NCBI RefSeq assembly: GCF_036555685.1
Contig: NZ_DATBKY010000296.1
Coordinates: forward strand, 1 to 64,000
DNA from: Actinophytocola sp036555685
GTDB taxonomy: Bacteria; Actinomycetota; Actinomycetes; Mycobacteriales; Pseudonocardiaceae
DNA: 64,000 bases
Direction of reading: 5' to 3'
The notes beneath the pieces are model-generated. The model saw nothing but the letters and a program-made list of their open reading frames with translations. It was not told the origin of the DNA and ran no database searches. Of this stretch, positions 7,009 through 15,533 are shown one piece after another; within the stretch, counting starts at the first letter, position 1, and the number at the start of each line of letters is the position of its first letter. Position numbers and translations under genes: made by a program.

Positions 7009-9125
7009 GCTCCCGCCTCGGCGGTGACCGTCTCGACCAGGTTCCGGATCGCCGCCACCCGCTGGTGGTCCGGGCCGAACCGGTCCGTCCACTCGGTCCG
7101 CACGATCGTCAGCTGCTCGAGCGCGAGATCCAGCCGGCCGACCTCGCGGGCACCCAGCCCGAGCCGGTACCGGGTGGAGACCGTGTGCGGGTGGTGCTCG
7201 CCGAGCAACCGGACGCTGTCCGACAGGAGCTCGGTGAACAGCTCGATCGCCCGCTCCGGATCGCCGTTGTTGCGCGTCCAGACGGCGATCTGGAACCGGG
7301 TGCTCAGCACGTTCGGATGCTCGCTGCCCTGCACGCGCGCCCGGTCGGCGAGCAGCTCGGTGAACAGCTCGAGCGCCCGGGGCCGATCCCCGAGCCGGCC
7401 GGTCCACATCGCGTGCAGGTGCCTCGTCCGCAAGGTCTCGTGGTGGTCCGGCCCGTAGTGGCGGGCGTAGTCGTCGATCAGCTCGGCCAGCCGCGGCACC
7501 GCCCGGCGCGAGTAGGTGTTGGCGAGCTGGACGGCCGCCTGCAGCCGGATCGACAGCAGGTCGGGGTGGTCGGGGCCGAGCCGCTCCGCGCAGTCGTCGA
7601 GCAGCTCGGCGAACATGCGCTTGGCGTCCTCGGGATCGCCGACCTCGTGCGTGAAGCGGGCGAGGGAGCTGCGCAGCCGTGGCGTCTCCGGGTCGTCCTC
7701 GGGCATGCCGGCGAGCGCCTCGGTCAGCAGCGCCACCGCCTCCTCGGGGTCCCCGCCCGAGCCGATCCCCTCGGCCAGCTCCGCCTGCGCGCCCGGCACC
7801 CCGCCGTCGTACGCCTTCCGGAACGCAGCCGCCGACGCCTCGAACCGGGCCACGTCGCGCGCCGCGAGCCCGACGCCGAGCGCCTGGGCCGGGTCGCACC
7901 ACTCGACCAGCGCCAGCCACACCGGCAGCGGCACCGGATCGGACACGAGGTCGATCAGGTAGTCGAACGCCAGCAGGCGGCCGTCACCACCGGGCATCAG
8001 CAGGCTGCTCGCCCCGCGCGCGGGGGTGGTCGCCCACCGCACGGCGTCGTCGAGCGCCTCGGGCCGCAGCGTCGCGCCGCCGCGTGCGTCGAGGTAGGTC
8101 TCGGCGAGCCCGGCCAGCAGCTCGGGCGGCACCGGGTCGCCCAGCCCGGCACGGCGGCAGTCGACCGCGGCGGCGACGAGCGCGGCACCGCGGGGATGGC
8201 CACCGGGACTCCAGGCGTGCTCCCAGTCCCGGGCGAGCTCCGGCCCGTCGGCCAGCAGCTCGGCCAGCCCGAACGTTTCGGTCATGCGCAGCGCGGAGCG
8301 CACCCGGCGGTCGGCCGACCGGCTCGCGCGGTCCAGCTCGGGCGCGCTCCAGCGGCGCGGCAGCGTGATCTGGACGCCGCGCTGGAGCACCTCGCGGGCG
8401 GTCCGCCAGCCGTCGCGCTCGTTGCCGTCCAGCCCGGCCTCGTGCCGCGCGCCGAACCGGTCGAACTCGCTGGCCCGGATCGTCGCGAGGACGACGGTGT
8501 CCGCCTCGAGCATCCGGTCCAGCAGTGGCACGGTCAGGCCGTGCGCGCCGAAGTACCGCTCGATGTCGTCGAGCCACACGACGCAGCCGCGCCGCTCGGC
8601 GACCGTGTCCACGACCGTCCGCACCGACTCGCGGGACGCGGGCGCGACCAGCCGGCGGCCGGGCAGCACCCGGCGCATCGCCTCGTAGGCCACGCGCGTC
8701 TTGCCCGCCGCCGACTCGCCGCAGAGCAGCACGAACCCACCGGCCCGCAGCGTGGTGTCCACCCGCTCGTCGATGTCGCGCGGCACGTATGCGGGCACCT
8801 GCCCGGCCCGGTCCCGCGCCGCCGGGTGCACGCCGAGCAGGACCGGATCGTCCAGCTCACGCACCAGGCGGGGACCGCCGCCGAGGACCTGTTCCGGCAG
8901 CGCGGCGCGGACCTCGGCGCCCCGGTCGAGCAGTGCCCGGCCGCGCGCGGCGAACACGCCGGCGACGGCGGCCACCACGCCGGTGATCGCACCCGCCAGC
9001 CGGTCACCGAGCAGCAGGCCGGCGGCCACCCCGACCGCCGCGCCGAGCACGGCGGCACCGGCCAGCAGCGACCAGCCCCTCACTCTGCGCGACACCACGC
9101 CGTCGAGGTTATCGGCCGCGCGCAC
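7005..9125 (-). CDS. membrane-anchored P-loop NTPase with C-terminal tetratricopeptide repeats
   Basis: About 706 residues from GTG 9125; GTG 9098 or 9095 are alternative starts. Two N-terminal hydrophobic helices (residues about 18-65) are followed by an NTPase with Walker A GESAAGKT (about 150) and Walker B CVVWLDDIE (about 205). The C-terminal half is built of TPR-like units repeating a phrase such as A(V/I)xLFTELL..R..G.(D/E)HP.(V/T)LSTR. This suits a STAND-like regulatory ATPase or scaffold on the cytoplasmic side of the membrane. The stop overlaps the exonuclease start (GTGA). The partner or ligand is unknown. Confidence 0.82.
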   Translation of the reverse strand: MRAADNLDGVVSRRVRGWSLLAGAAVLGAAVGVAAGLLLGDRLAGAITGVVAAVAGVFAARGRALLDRGAEVRAALPEQVLGGGPRLVRELDDPVLLGVHPAARDRAGQVPAYVPRDIDERVDTTLRAGGFVLLCGESAAGKTRVAYEAMRRVLPGRRLVAPASRESVRTVVDTVAERRGCVVWLDDIERYFGAHGLTVPLLDRMLEADTVVLATIRASEFDRFGARHEAGLDGNERDGWRTAREVLQRGVQITLPRRWSAPELDRASRSADRRVRSALRMTETFGLAELLADGPELARDWEHAWSPGGHPRGAALVAAAVDCRRAGLGDPVPPELLAGLAETYLDARGGATLRPEALDDAVRWATTPARGASSLLMPGGDGRLLAFDYLIDLVSDPVPLPVWLALVEWCDPAQALGVGLAARDVARFEASAAAFRKAYDGGVPGAQAELAEGIGSGGDPEEAVALLTEALAGMPEDDPETPRLRSSLARFTHEVGDPEDAKRMFAELLDDCAERLGPDHPDLLSIRLQAAVQLANTYSRRAVPRLAELIDDYARHYGPDHHETLRTRHLHAMWTGRLGDRPRALELFTELLADRARVQGSEHPNVLSTRFQIAVWTRNNGDPERAIELFTELLSDSVRLLGEHHPHTVSTRYRLGLGAREVGRLDLALEQLTIVRTEWTDRFGPDHQRVAAIRNLVETVTAEAGA

Positions 9126-9129
9126 GGGA

Positions 9130-9156
9130 CGGGGCCCCGGTGGAACCGGGGCCCCG
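9130..9156 (-). terminator. strong hairpin terminator
   Basis: Perfect 11-bp stem (CGGGGCCCCGG / CCGGGGCCCCG) with the five-base loop TGGAA. It follows the cupredoxin gene (stop at 9195) and sits just before the start of the TPR gene on the same strand. Confidence 0.75.
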
Positions 9157-9194
9157 TCGTTCTCCGCGGTGTCCGCGTCCGGGAGCGGGCCGCC

Positions 9195-11306
9195 TCAGGC
9201 GAACTTCGCCCGCTTGCCCACATCGGAGTCGACGGCCGCGTCCACGATGGAGCTGCGCTGCTGGGAGGTGATGACCCCGGCCGTGACGAGTTCGTCGGTC
9301 ACCTTGTTCACGTGCTTGACGAACTTGTTGTGCGTGCCGTACTCGGCGTTCTCCGCGATCAGGTCGTTGATCGTGCACCCGTTCCCGGTGTCCACATTGG
9401 GCACTCCGGTGTCGTTGATGCCGATGACGACCGTCGCGCGGGTGTCGGAGCTCGGACAGGCGTCGTCCGTCGTCTCGACGATGGTGAACGAGCCGGACAG
9501 CTCCGCGGACACGTTGCCCGCGTTGTCGGTCGCCCGGTAGGTCACCGTGTGGGTGCCCGGGTCGTCGACGGTGACCGGCTCGGTGTACCGCGTCCAGTCG
9601 CCGTCGTCCAGCTTGTACTCCACCGACGCGACACCGGAGTCCGCGTCCAGCGCGTCGATCGTCAGCGTCGCGCTGTCCAGGTAGTGCCAGCTCGCGTCCT
9701 GGTTGCCGGACACGACCGCGGACACCGACGGCGCCGTCGTGTCGTCGCCCGGTGCCTCGACCACCGAGAAGGACACCGAGCCCTCCTCCGACACGTTGCC
9801 GGCCACGTCGGTGGCCCGGAACGCGACCGTGTGGTCGCCCGGGTCGCCGATCTGGACCGGCTCGGTGTACGGCACGAAGGCCGCACCGTCGAGCGAGTAC
9901 TCCACCGACGCCACACCGGAGTCCGCGTCGGTGGCGGTGACCGTCACGACCGCGGAGCCGACGTAGTTGCCGTCCGCGTCCTGCTGGCCCGTCACCTGGC
10001 CCGACACGGTTGGCGCGGTCGTGTCCCGCGCCACCACGGTGAAGCCGGCCATGCCCTCCGGCGAGACGTTGCCGGCCGCGTCGGTCGCGCGGTAGTGCAG
10101 CATGTGCGCGCCCGGCGTGTTGACCACCACCGGCTCGGTGTACGGCGCGAACGCCGCACCGTCCAACGAGTACTCGACCGAGGCCACGCCGGAGGCGTCG
10201 TCGGTGGCCGACAGCGTCACGGTGGCGCTGTCGACGTAGTTCCCGTCGCCGTCCTGCGTGCCGGTCACCTCGGCGGTCACCGTCGGCGGCGTGGTGTCCT
10301 CGCCGCCGCCCTCGACGACCCGGAACGGCACCGACCCCGTCTCGGAGACGTTGCCGGCGGCGTCGGTCGCGCGGTACTGCACCGCGTGGTCGCCCGGCTC
10401 GGACACGGTCACCGGCCCGGTGTAGGGCTGAAATCCGGTGTCGTCCACCTCGTACTCGACCGAGGCGACGCCGGAGCCGTCGTCGGTCGCGGTCACGGTG
10501 ACCGTGGCGCTGCCGACGTAGTTGCCGTCCGCGTCCTGGTCGCCGGTCACCGCCGCGGTCACCGCCGGTGGCGTGGTGTCCTCGCCACCGCCGGCCACCA
10601 CGGTGAACTCGGACATGCCCTCCGGCGAGGTGTTGCCCGCGACGTCGGTGGCCCGGTAGTGCAGCATGTGGTCGCCCACGGTGTCGACCACGACCGGTGC
10701 GCCGTAGGTGGTCCACGCGCCACCGTCCAGCGAGTACTCCACGCTGTCCACACCGGACGAGTCGTCGGTTGCGGTCAGCGTGACCGTGGCGCTGCCGACG
10801 TAGTTGCCGTCGGCGTCCTGGTCGCCGGTGATGTCGGCGGTCACGGCCGGCGGCGTGGTGTCCTCGCCACCGCCGCCGGAGACGGTGAGCTCGCCGACCA
10901 TCTGGTGGCCCGGGATCGCGCAGAAGTAGCGGTACTTGCCGGGCGTGAGCGTCACCTGCTGCTCGTGCCGGCCGCCGTTCGAGTCGAACGGGCTCGCGGT
11001 GATGTTGAGGCTGACGTCGTGGTTGTAGCCCGGCGTCGACGTGTCGAAGGTCAGCGTGTGGGTCATGCCGGTCGTGTTGCCGGTGGCCTCGCTGTTCTCG
11101 AACACGATGGTGGTCGCGCCGGCCACGGCCGTGGTCGGGAACGAGGCGTAGGAGGTGATGCTGTCGTTCGCGGTCCAGGTCAGCGTCTGGTCCGCGGCGG
11201 CGGATGCGGCGCCGGCCGCGGTGCCGGCGGCGGGCAACCCCACCACCAGCCCCAGGACGGTGAGCGCCGCGACGAGCGCGGCGGACAGAGCTCTTGCTCG
11301 AAACAT
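9195..11306 (-). CDS. secreted cupredoxin with tandem OmpL47/Ig-like repeats and a C-terminal domain shared with the next gene
   Basis: 703 residues from ATG 11306, with a signal peptide (MFRARALSAALVAALTVLG). Residues about 38-145 form a plastocyanin-like domain with the copper-ligand signature YFCAIPGHQM. Next come six similar units of about 90-100 residues, each opening DTTxPxVxxxVxGxQDADGNY and ending YRATDxAGNxSxxGxxxFxVV (OmpL47-type beta-sandwiches). The last about 85 residues (CPSSDTRATVV to GKRAKFA) are closely related to an internal segment of the giant protein encoded upstream at 11497-15498. Inferred role: an extracellular copper/electron-transfer or adhesion protein acting with that protein and the laccase. 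A terminator follows. Confidence 0.85.
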   Translation of the reverse strand: MFRARALSAALVAALTVLGLVVGLPAAGTAAGAASAAADQTLTWTANDSITSYASFPTTAVAGATTIVFENSEATGNTTGMTHTLTFDTSTPGYNHDVSLNITASPFDSNGGRHEQQVTLTPGKYRYFCAIPGHQMVGELTVSGGGGEDTTPPAVTADITGDQDADGNYVGSATVTLTATDDSSGVDSVEYSLDGGAWTTYGAPVVVDTVGDHMLHYRATDVAGNTSPEGMSEFTVVAGGGEDTTPPAVTAAVTGDQDADGNYVGSATVTVTATDDGSGVASVEYEVDDTGFQPYTGPVTVSEPGDHAVQYRATDAAGNVSETGSVPFRVVEGGGEDTTPPTVTAEVTGTQDGDGNYVDSATVTLSATDDASGVASVEYSLDGAAFAPYTEPVVVNTPGAHMLHYRATDAAGNVSPEGMAGFTVVARDTTAPTVSGQVTGQQDADGNYVGSAVVTVTATDADSGVASVEYSLDGAAFVPYTEPVQIGDPGDHTVAFRATDVAGNVSEEGSVSFSVVEAPGDDTTAPSVSAVVSGNQDASWHYLDSATLTIDALDADSGVASVEYKLDDGDWTRYTEPVTVDDPGTHTVTYRATDNAGNVSAELSGSFTIVETTDDACPSSDTRATVVIGINDTGVPNVDTGNGCTINDLIAENAEYGTHNKFVKHVNKVTDELVTAGVITSQQRSSIVDAAVDSDVGKRAKFA

Positions 11307-11342
11307 GTCGACGAAGCCTTTCTTGGAATTCGCCAAACGGGT

Positions 11343-11455
11343 TCTCGACGAACCGGGCCTCAGGGGAACGTGACGCAACCCGGCCACAGGTACGTGACCA
11401 ACAGGTCGATCTCCACGCGACGAGACCAAACGTCTGAACGCCGGAGAGGCGGAAC
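11343..11455 (+). repeat. dispersed intergenic repeat, copy B
   Basis: Core AGGGGAACGTGACGCAACCC, then GGTACGTGACC, ending CCGGAGAGGCGGAAC. The spacing of the two conserved blocks is identical to copies A, D and E. The left part (TCTCGACG, CCTCAGGGGA) is closest to copy C, giving a B/C subtype. It lies between two minus-strand genes but points to the plus strand, so it overlaps the upstream region of the cupredoxin gene. The frame that is open in copies D and E contains two stops here. Confidence 0.72.
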
Positions 11456-11496
11456 CGCGGGCCGGCGCGGGCGCACCACGCCGGCCCCCCGTCCGG

Positions 11497-14400
11497 CTAC
11501 AGCTGGCGCACCCGGATGTTGCGGAACTCGATCAGGTCGTTGTCACTGTGGTTCTGCAGTCCGACGTAACCGCTCGCGAACTGCCGCAGATCCGTCGGCG
11601 GGTCGCCCTCGCGCGAGGACTCCTTGCCCGGCGTGTTGTCGAACTCGTTGATCACCGTGCCGTTGCGGATGATCGTGTAGTGCTGTCCGACGACGCGGAT
11701 CTCGTAGGTGTTCCACTGATCCTTCGGCGTGACGCCGGCGTCCGGGAGGTCGACGCGGTCGAAGTTGTAGATCGACCCCGTCTTCTGCGGTTCACCGGTG
11801 TCCCCGTCGTAGATCTGGACCTCCTGTCCACAGTAGATCGCGACCCAGGCCGCCGAGTCGCGCGCGGCGCCGACGGTGCCGCAACTGCCCGGTGGTCGCT
11901 GGTCGAGTGGCGTCCGGACATCCGGGAACCGGACGAAGACGCCGCTGTTGGCGCGGTGGCCCTCCGGTGCGATGTCCTTGAACTCCAGCTTCAGCGAGAA
12001 GTCCCCGAACGCCTTCTTCGCGTACCAGAGCATGCCCAGCCCGCCGGAGGATCTCAGCGAGCCGTCCGGCTGGATGGCGAACCTGCCGGACGGGGCCTGG
12101 GCCCAGCCCAGCAGGGACTGGTCGGTGCCGTCGAAGATCGCGTCGTAGCCGGTGGTGCCGGCCTTGCCGATGTCCGAGGCCTTGGCCGCGTTGTTCAGCT
12201 TCGTCTGCTGGTTCGCGCTGAGGATGCCGAGGTTCCGCAGCCGCTGCACGACCGTGCTGACGTGGTTGACGAACGCCGCGTGGGTGGCCCACGTGCTCTC
12301 GTCGTCGATCATGTCGTCGACCTTGCAGCCGCCGCCGGCGTTCTTGTTCACGACCCTCGTGTCGGTGTCGCCGAACGTCACGGTGGTGTTCGGGTCGGAC
12401 GACTGGCAGCCGACGCTGACCGGCACCCGGATGTTCGCCGTCGTGCCGTCCGCGTAGGTCACGACGAGCTTCGCCGTGAACGGCCCCACGCGGGTGTAGG
12501 TGTGCCGCGGGTTGGCCTCGGTGGACGTCTTGCCGTCACCGAAGTCCCAGTCGTAGGACACACCGCCGGCCTTCGTGCCGTTGAACTGGTAGGTCAGCGG
12601 CTTGTTCTGCACCGCGACCTGCGAGGCGGCCGGCAACGGGGTGGGCGCCCCACCGTGGTAGCTGACGCGGATCAGCTTCTGGTTGGGATCGAGGCTGAAG
12701 AACCCGCCCGCGTAGTCGAGCATGTAGAGCGCGCCGTCCGGACCGAACCGGGCGTCCATCCAGCTCTGCAGCCTGTTGTCGCCGGACCCGGCACCGATGA
12801 TCTTGCCGAGCGTCTCGGCGAACGCCGGTGGCTGGTGCGTCGGGACGCCCGCCGGGTCCACGGTCACCGCGACCCGGTTGGCCGGGTTCGACTCGTCACC
12901 GATGAGCCACTTGTCGTCCCAGTACTCCGGCCACGCGACACCGGACTTGGTGTCGACCCGGTCGCGGTGGTACGTCGGCCCGGACATGATGGCCTGGCCG
13001 CCGCCCCGCAGGTACGGCTCGGTGTAGACCGCGTCGGCCTTGTTGTAGGTCGGGATCGAGCTACCCGGCCGCTTCGGGAAGACCGGGCCGCCGCCGTCCG
13101 GTGAGTACCAGATCATGTTGTCCTTGATCGGCGGCAGCTCCACGCGGCCGGTGTTGCGCGGCGAGGTGTTCAACGGGTGGTCGCAGTCGTACCAGCCGGT
13201 CAGCACGTCGGCGTCGTCGTTGCTGCGGTCCCGGTAGGGCTGCCGGTTGCCCATGCAGTACGGCCAGCCGTGGTTGCCGGCCTCGGTGATGACGGTCGCG
13301 GTCTCGTACTTCGCCGGGCCCAGGTCGGGGTTCGGCGAGGAAGCGTCCGGACCGACCCAGCCCGCGGTCAGCCAGTCGTGCTCGGGGTCGATGGCCAGGC
13401 GCGCGATGTTGCGCACGCCCATCACGTAGATCTCCGGGCGGGCCTTGTCGGTCCCCGGCGGGAACAGGTTGCCCTGCGGGATCGTGTAGGTGCCGTCCGC
13501 CTCCGGGTGGATGCGGATGATCTTGCCGGCCAGGTCGTTCGTGTTGCCGGCGGTGCGGCGCGCGTCCTGGAACGAGATGCCCTGGTACTCGGCCTCCCAG
13601 TTGTTCCCGGAGTAGCCCTGCGAGCCCTGCGACGAGTTGTTGTCGCCGGACCCGACGTAGAGGTTGCCCGCCGCGTCGAACGCCATGCCACCACCCGCGT
13701 GGCAGCAGCTGTGGATCTGCACCGGCCACTGCAGCAGGTCCTTGCGGGTGGCCTGGTCGAGCGTCTGGTTCTGCGGGTCGTAGGTGAACCGCGAGATCGT
13801 GCGCAGACCGATCCGCTTGTCGCGGTCGATCGAGGCGTGCGGCATCCAGTAGACGTAGAGCCAGCCGTTCTCGCCGAACTTCGGGTCGAGGACGATGCCG
13901 AGCAGGCCCTCCTCGTTCTTGACCAGCTCGTCACCGCTACCGCGGTTGCCCATCACGTCGAGCGTGGTGAGCAGCTTGGCCTTCTTGGCGACCGGGTCCC
14001 ACTGGTGGATCGTCCCGCAGCCCTTGCCGATGTCCGGGTTGGTCCAGTCGTTGGGCTGGGGCACGGTGTTGCCCGCGCAGGCCGCCTTGCCGACGTAGAA
14101 CACGCGGCCGTTGGGGGCGATCGTCATGCCGTGCGGCTCGCCGATCTGGTCGAGCTGGCCCGGCTGGTTCTTCGGCGTCAGCCGCTCGATCGTGTAGTTC
14201 GAGGCGATCGAGGCCTGGCAGTCCGCGCGGACCATGCCGGTCGTCCAGCGCAGCGCCCCGAGGAGGTGGGTGCGGAACGCGGCCTCGCCGTAGCTGCCGT
14301 CGGTGCCGCCCATGCCGGTGTAGAACGACCGGCCGCCTTCGTAGTCGCGGCACCAGGAGATCGGGTGGAACGGGCCGTTGGCGCCCTGGCCCGGGTCGTA

Positions 14401-15498
14401 CTTCCACTCCTCCACCTGCGCGATGGTGTGCACGGTGCCCACCGGGTTCGGGTCCCAGTTGCGCCACCGGTCGGTGCGGGTGATGTTCAGCGGCAGGCCG
14501 GCGTTGGCCGGGTGGTGCCGGTCGAGGACGTCGACGACCGCCTGCTGCGGCTCCGGCTCGGGCGGCGGCACCGCGTCGGCCGTGTACAGCGACCACTCCG
14601 CGAGCTGGACCAGCGGCTCGCCGGAGTTCTCGGTGATGTTGAGCCGGTAGTGCGCGTACGCGGTGTCGTTGTCCACCTCGAACTCGCGGCGCTGGAAGCG
14701 GTCCGGGAAGTCCTCATCGGACCGGGAGTCCAGGTCGGTCCAGTTCGTACCGTCCGAGGAGCCCTGCAGGGTCCAGTTCTTCGGGTCGCGGCCGGCGAAG
14801 TCGTTGGCCGAGGTGAGCGCGTACTTGGTGACGACGGCCGGCTCTTCGAGCTCGTAGGCCACCCAGCCGGTCGGGTTGAACGTCAGCCACTTGGTCTGCT
14901 CCTGGCCGTCGTTCAGCTTCTCCTTGGTCTCGTTCGGCGGGTTCTCCGCGCTCGCGGTGATCCCCGACGCCGGCAGGGCGGGCGGCACGGCGCCGACCGG
15001 CCGGGTGCCGATCAGGCCGGTGAACCACTCGGAGTCGGGCTGGAACTTGGCGGCGTCCGCGATGCCGAGGTAGCCGTTGCCGGCCGCGATGTAGTTCTGG
15101 AGCGCGGCCTCCTGGTCTGCGTTGAGCGACGAGCCCTCGGCGGAGAGGAACACGACGCCGCGGTAGTGGGCCAGGTTCTCCGGGGTGAAGGTCCTGGGGT
15201 CGGTGGTGACGGAGACGGTCATGCCGTGCTGCGCGCCGAGGCCGGCGATCGCGTCGGTGGCGCGCTCGACCGGGTCCTTCTGGTCAGCGGCCGCGCCGTG
15301 GAAGACCAGCACGTTGACCCCGCCACCCGCGGCCAGCACCTTCGGCGCCGCTGCCGGGGCCGTCGCCTTGGCGGGGGCCGCGGCCACGACGGCGGGTGCG
15401 GCCAGGGTGCCGAAGGTCATCGCCGCGCCGATCATCACCACCGCGGCGGTTCGCCAGGCTCGCCGCCTGGTCAGGTCACTGGGAACTCTTCGTCCCAT
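11497..15498 (-). CDS. giant secreted ThuA / discoidin / sorbosone dehydrogenase / PKD / DUF1080 protein
   Basis: 1333 residues. ATG 15498 is chosen because AAGGAG lies 9 bases upstream; ATG 15513 is an alternative. It has a signal peptide with an Arg-rich N-terminus (RRVPSDLTRRR). Domains in order: ThuA-like (about 55-175), a discoidin-like insertion (about 185-325), completion of ThuA (about 335-465), a glucose/sorbosone dehydrogenase beta-propeller (about 470-930, EPHGMTIAPNGRVFYVG), PKD (about 1000-1080, YDWDFGDGKTSTEANP), an approximately 85-residue segment shared with the cupredoxin protein (CQSSDPNTTVTFGDTD), and a C-terminal 3-keto-disaccharide hydrolase/DUF1080 domain. Likely an extracellular carbohydrate oxidoreductase/hydrolase, next to a laccase gene. 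Confidence 0.9.
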   Translation of the reverse strand: MGRRVPSDLTRRRAWRTAAVVMIGAAMTFGTLAAPAVVAAAPAKATAPAAAPKVLAAGGGVNVLVFHGAAADQKDPVERATDAIAGLGAQHGMTVSVTTDPRTFTPENLAHYRGVVFLSAEGSSLNADQEAALQNYIAAGNGYLGIADAAKFQPDSEWFTGLIGTRPVGAVPPALPASGITASAENPPNETKEKLNDGQEQTKWLTFNPTGWVAYELEEPAVVTKYALTSANDFAGRDPKNWTLQGSSDGTNWTDLDSRSDEDFPDRFQRREFEVDNDTAYAHYRLNITENSGEPLVQLAEWSLYTADAVPPPEPEPQQAVVDVLDRHHPANAGLPLNITRTDRWRNWDPNPVGTVHTIAQVEEWKYDPGQGANGPFHPISWCRDYEGGRSFYTGMGGTDGSYGEAAFRTHLLGALRWTTGMVRADCQASIASNYTIERLTPKNQPGQLDQIGEPHGMTIAPNGRVFYVGKAACAGNTVPQPNDWTNPDIGKGCGTIHQWDPVAKKAKLLTTLDVMGNRGSGDELVKNEEGLLGIVLDPKFGENGWLYVYWMPHASIDRDKRIGLRTISRFTYDPQNQTLDQATRKDLLQWPVQIHSCCHAGGGMAFDAAGNLYVGSGDNNSSQGSQGYSGNNWEAEYQGISFQDARRTAGNTNDLAGKIIRIHPEADGTYTIPQGNLFPPGTDKARPEIYVMGVRNIARLAIDPEHDWLTAGWVGPDASSPNPDLGPAKYETATVITEAGNHGWPYCMGNRQPYRDRSNDDADVLTGWYDCDHPLNTSPRNTGRVELPPIKDNMIWYSPDGGGPVFPKRPGSSIPTYNKADAVYTEPYLRGGGQAIMSGPTYHRDRVDTKSGVAWPEYWDDKWLIGDESNPANRVAVTVDPAGVPTHQPPAFAETLGKIIGAGSGDNRLQSWMDARFGPDGALYMLDYAGGFFSLDPNQKLIRVSYHGGAPTPLPAASQVAVQNKPLTYQFNGTKAGGVSYDWDFGDGKTSTEANPRHTYTRVGPFTAKLVVTYADGTTANIRVPVSVGCQSSDPNTTVTFGDTDTRVVNKNAGGGCKVDDMIDDESTWATHAAFVNHVSTVVQRLRNLGILSANQQTKLNNAAKASDIGKAGTTGYDAIFDGTDQSLLGWAQAPSGRFAIQPDGSLRSSGGLGMLWYAKKAFGDFSLKLEFKDIAPEGHRANSGVFVRFPDVRTPLDQRPPGSCGTVGAARDSAAWVAIYCGQEVQIYDGDTGEPQKTGSIYNFDRVDLPDAGVTPKDQWNTYEIRVVGQHYTIIRNGTVINEFDNTPGKESSREGDPPTDLRQFASGYVGLQNHSDNDLIEFRNIRVRQL

Positions 15499-15533
15499 CC
15501 CTCGCTCCTTCATTCGGTTGGGTTGTCTGGAAG

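Noticed and set aside
7065..11651. Very long open frame on the plus strand opposite the TPR and cupredoxin genes
   Set aside because: Arg/His/Gly-rich composition without domains; it is a GC-driven shadow of real genes on the other strand. Similar long antisense frames occur throughout.
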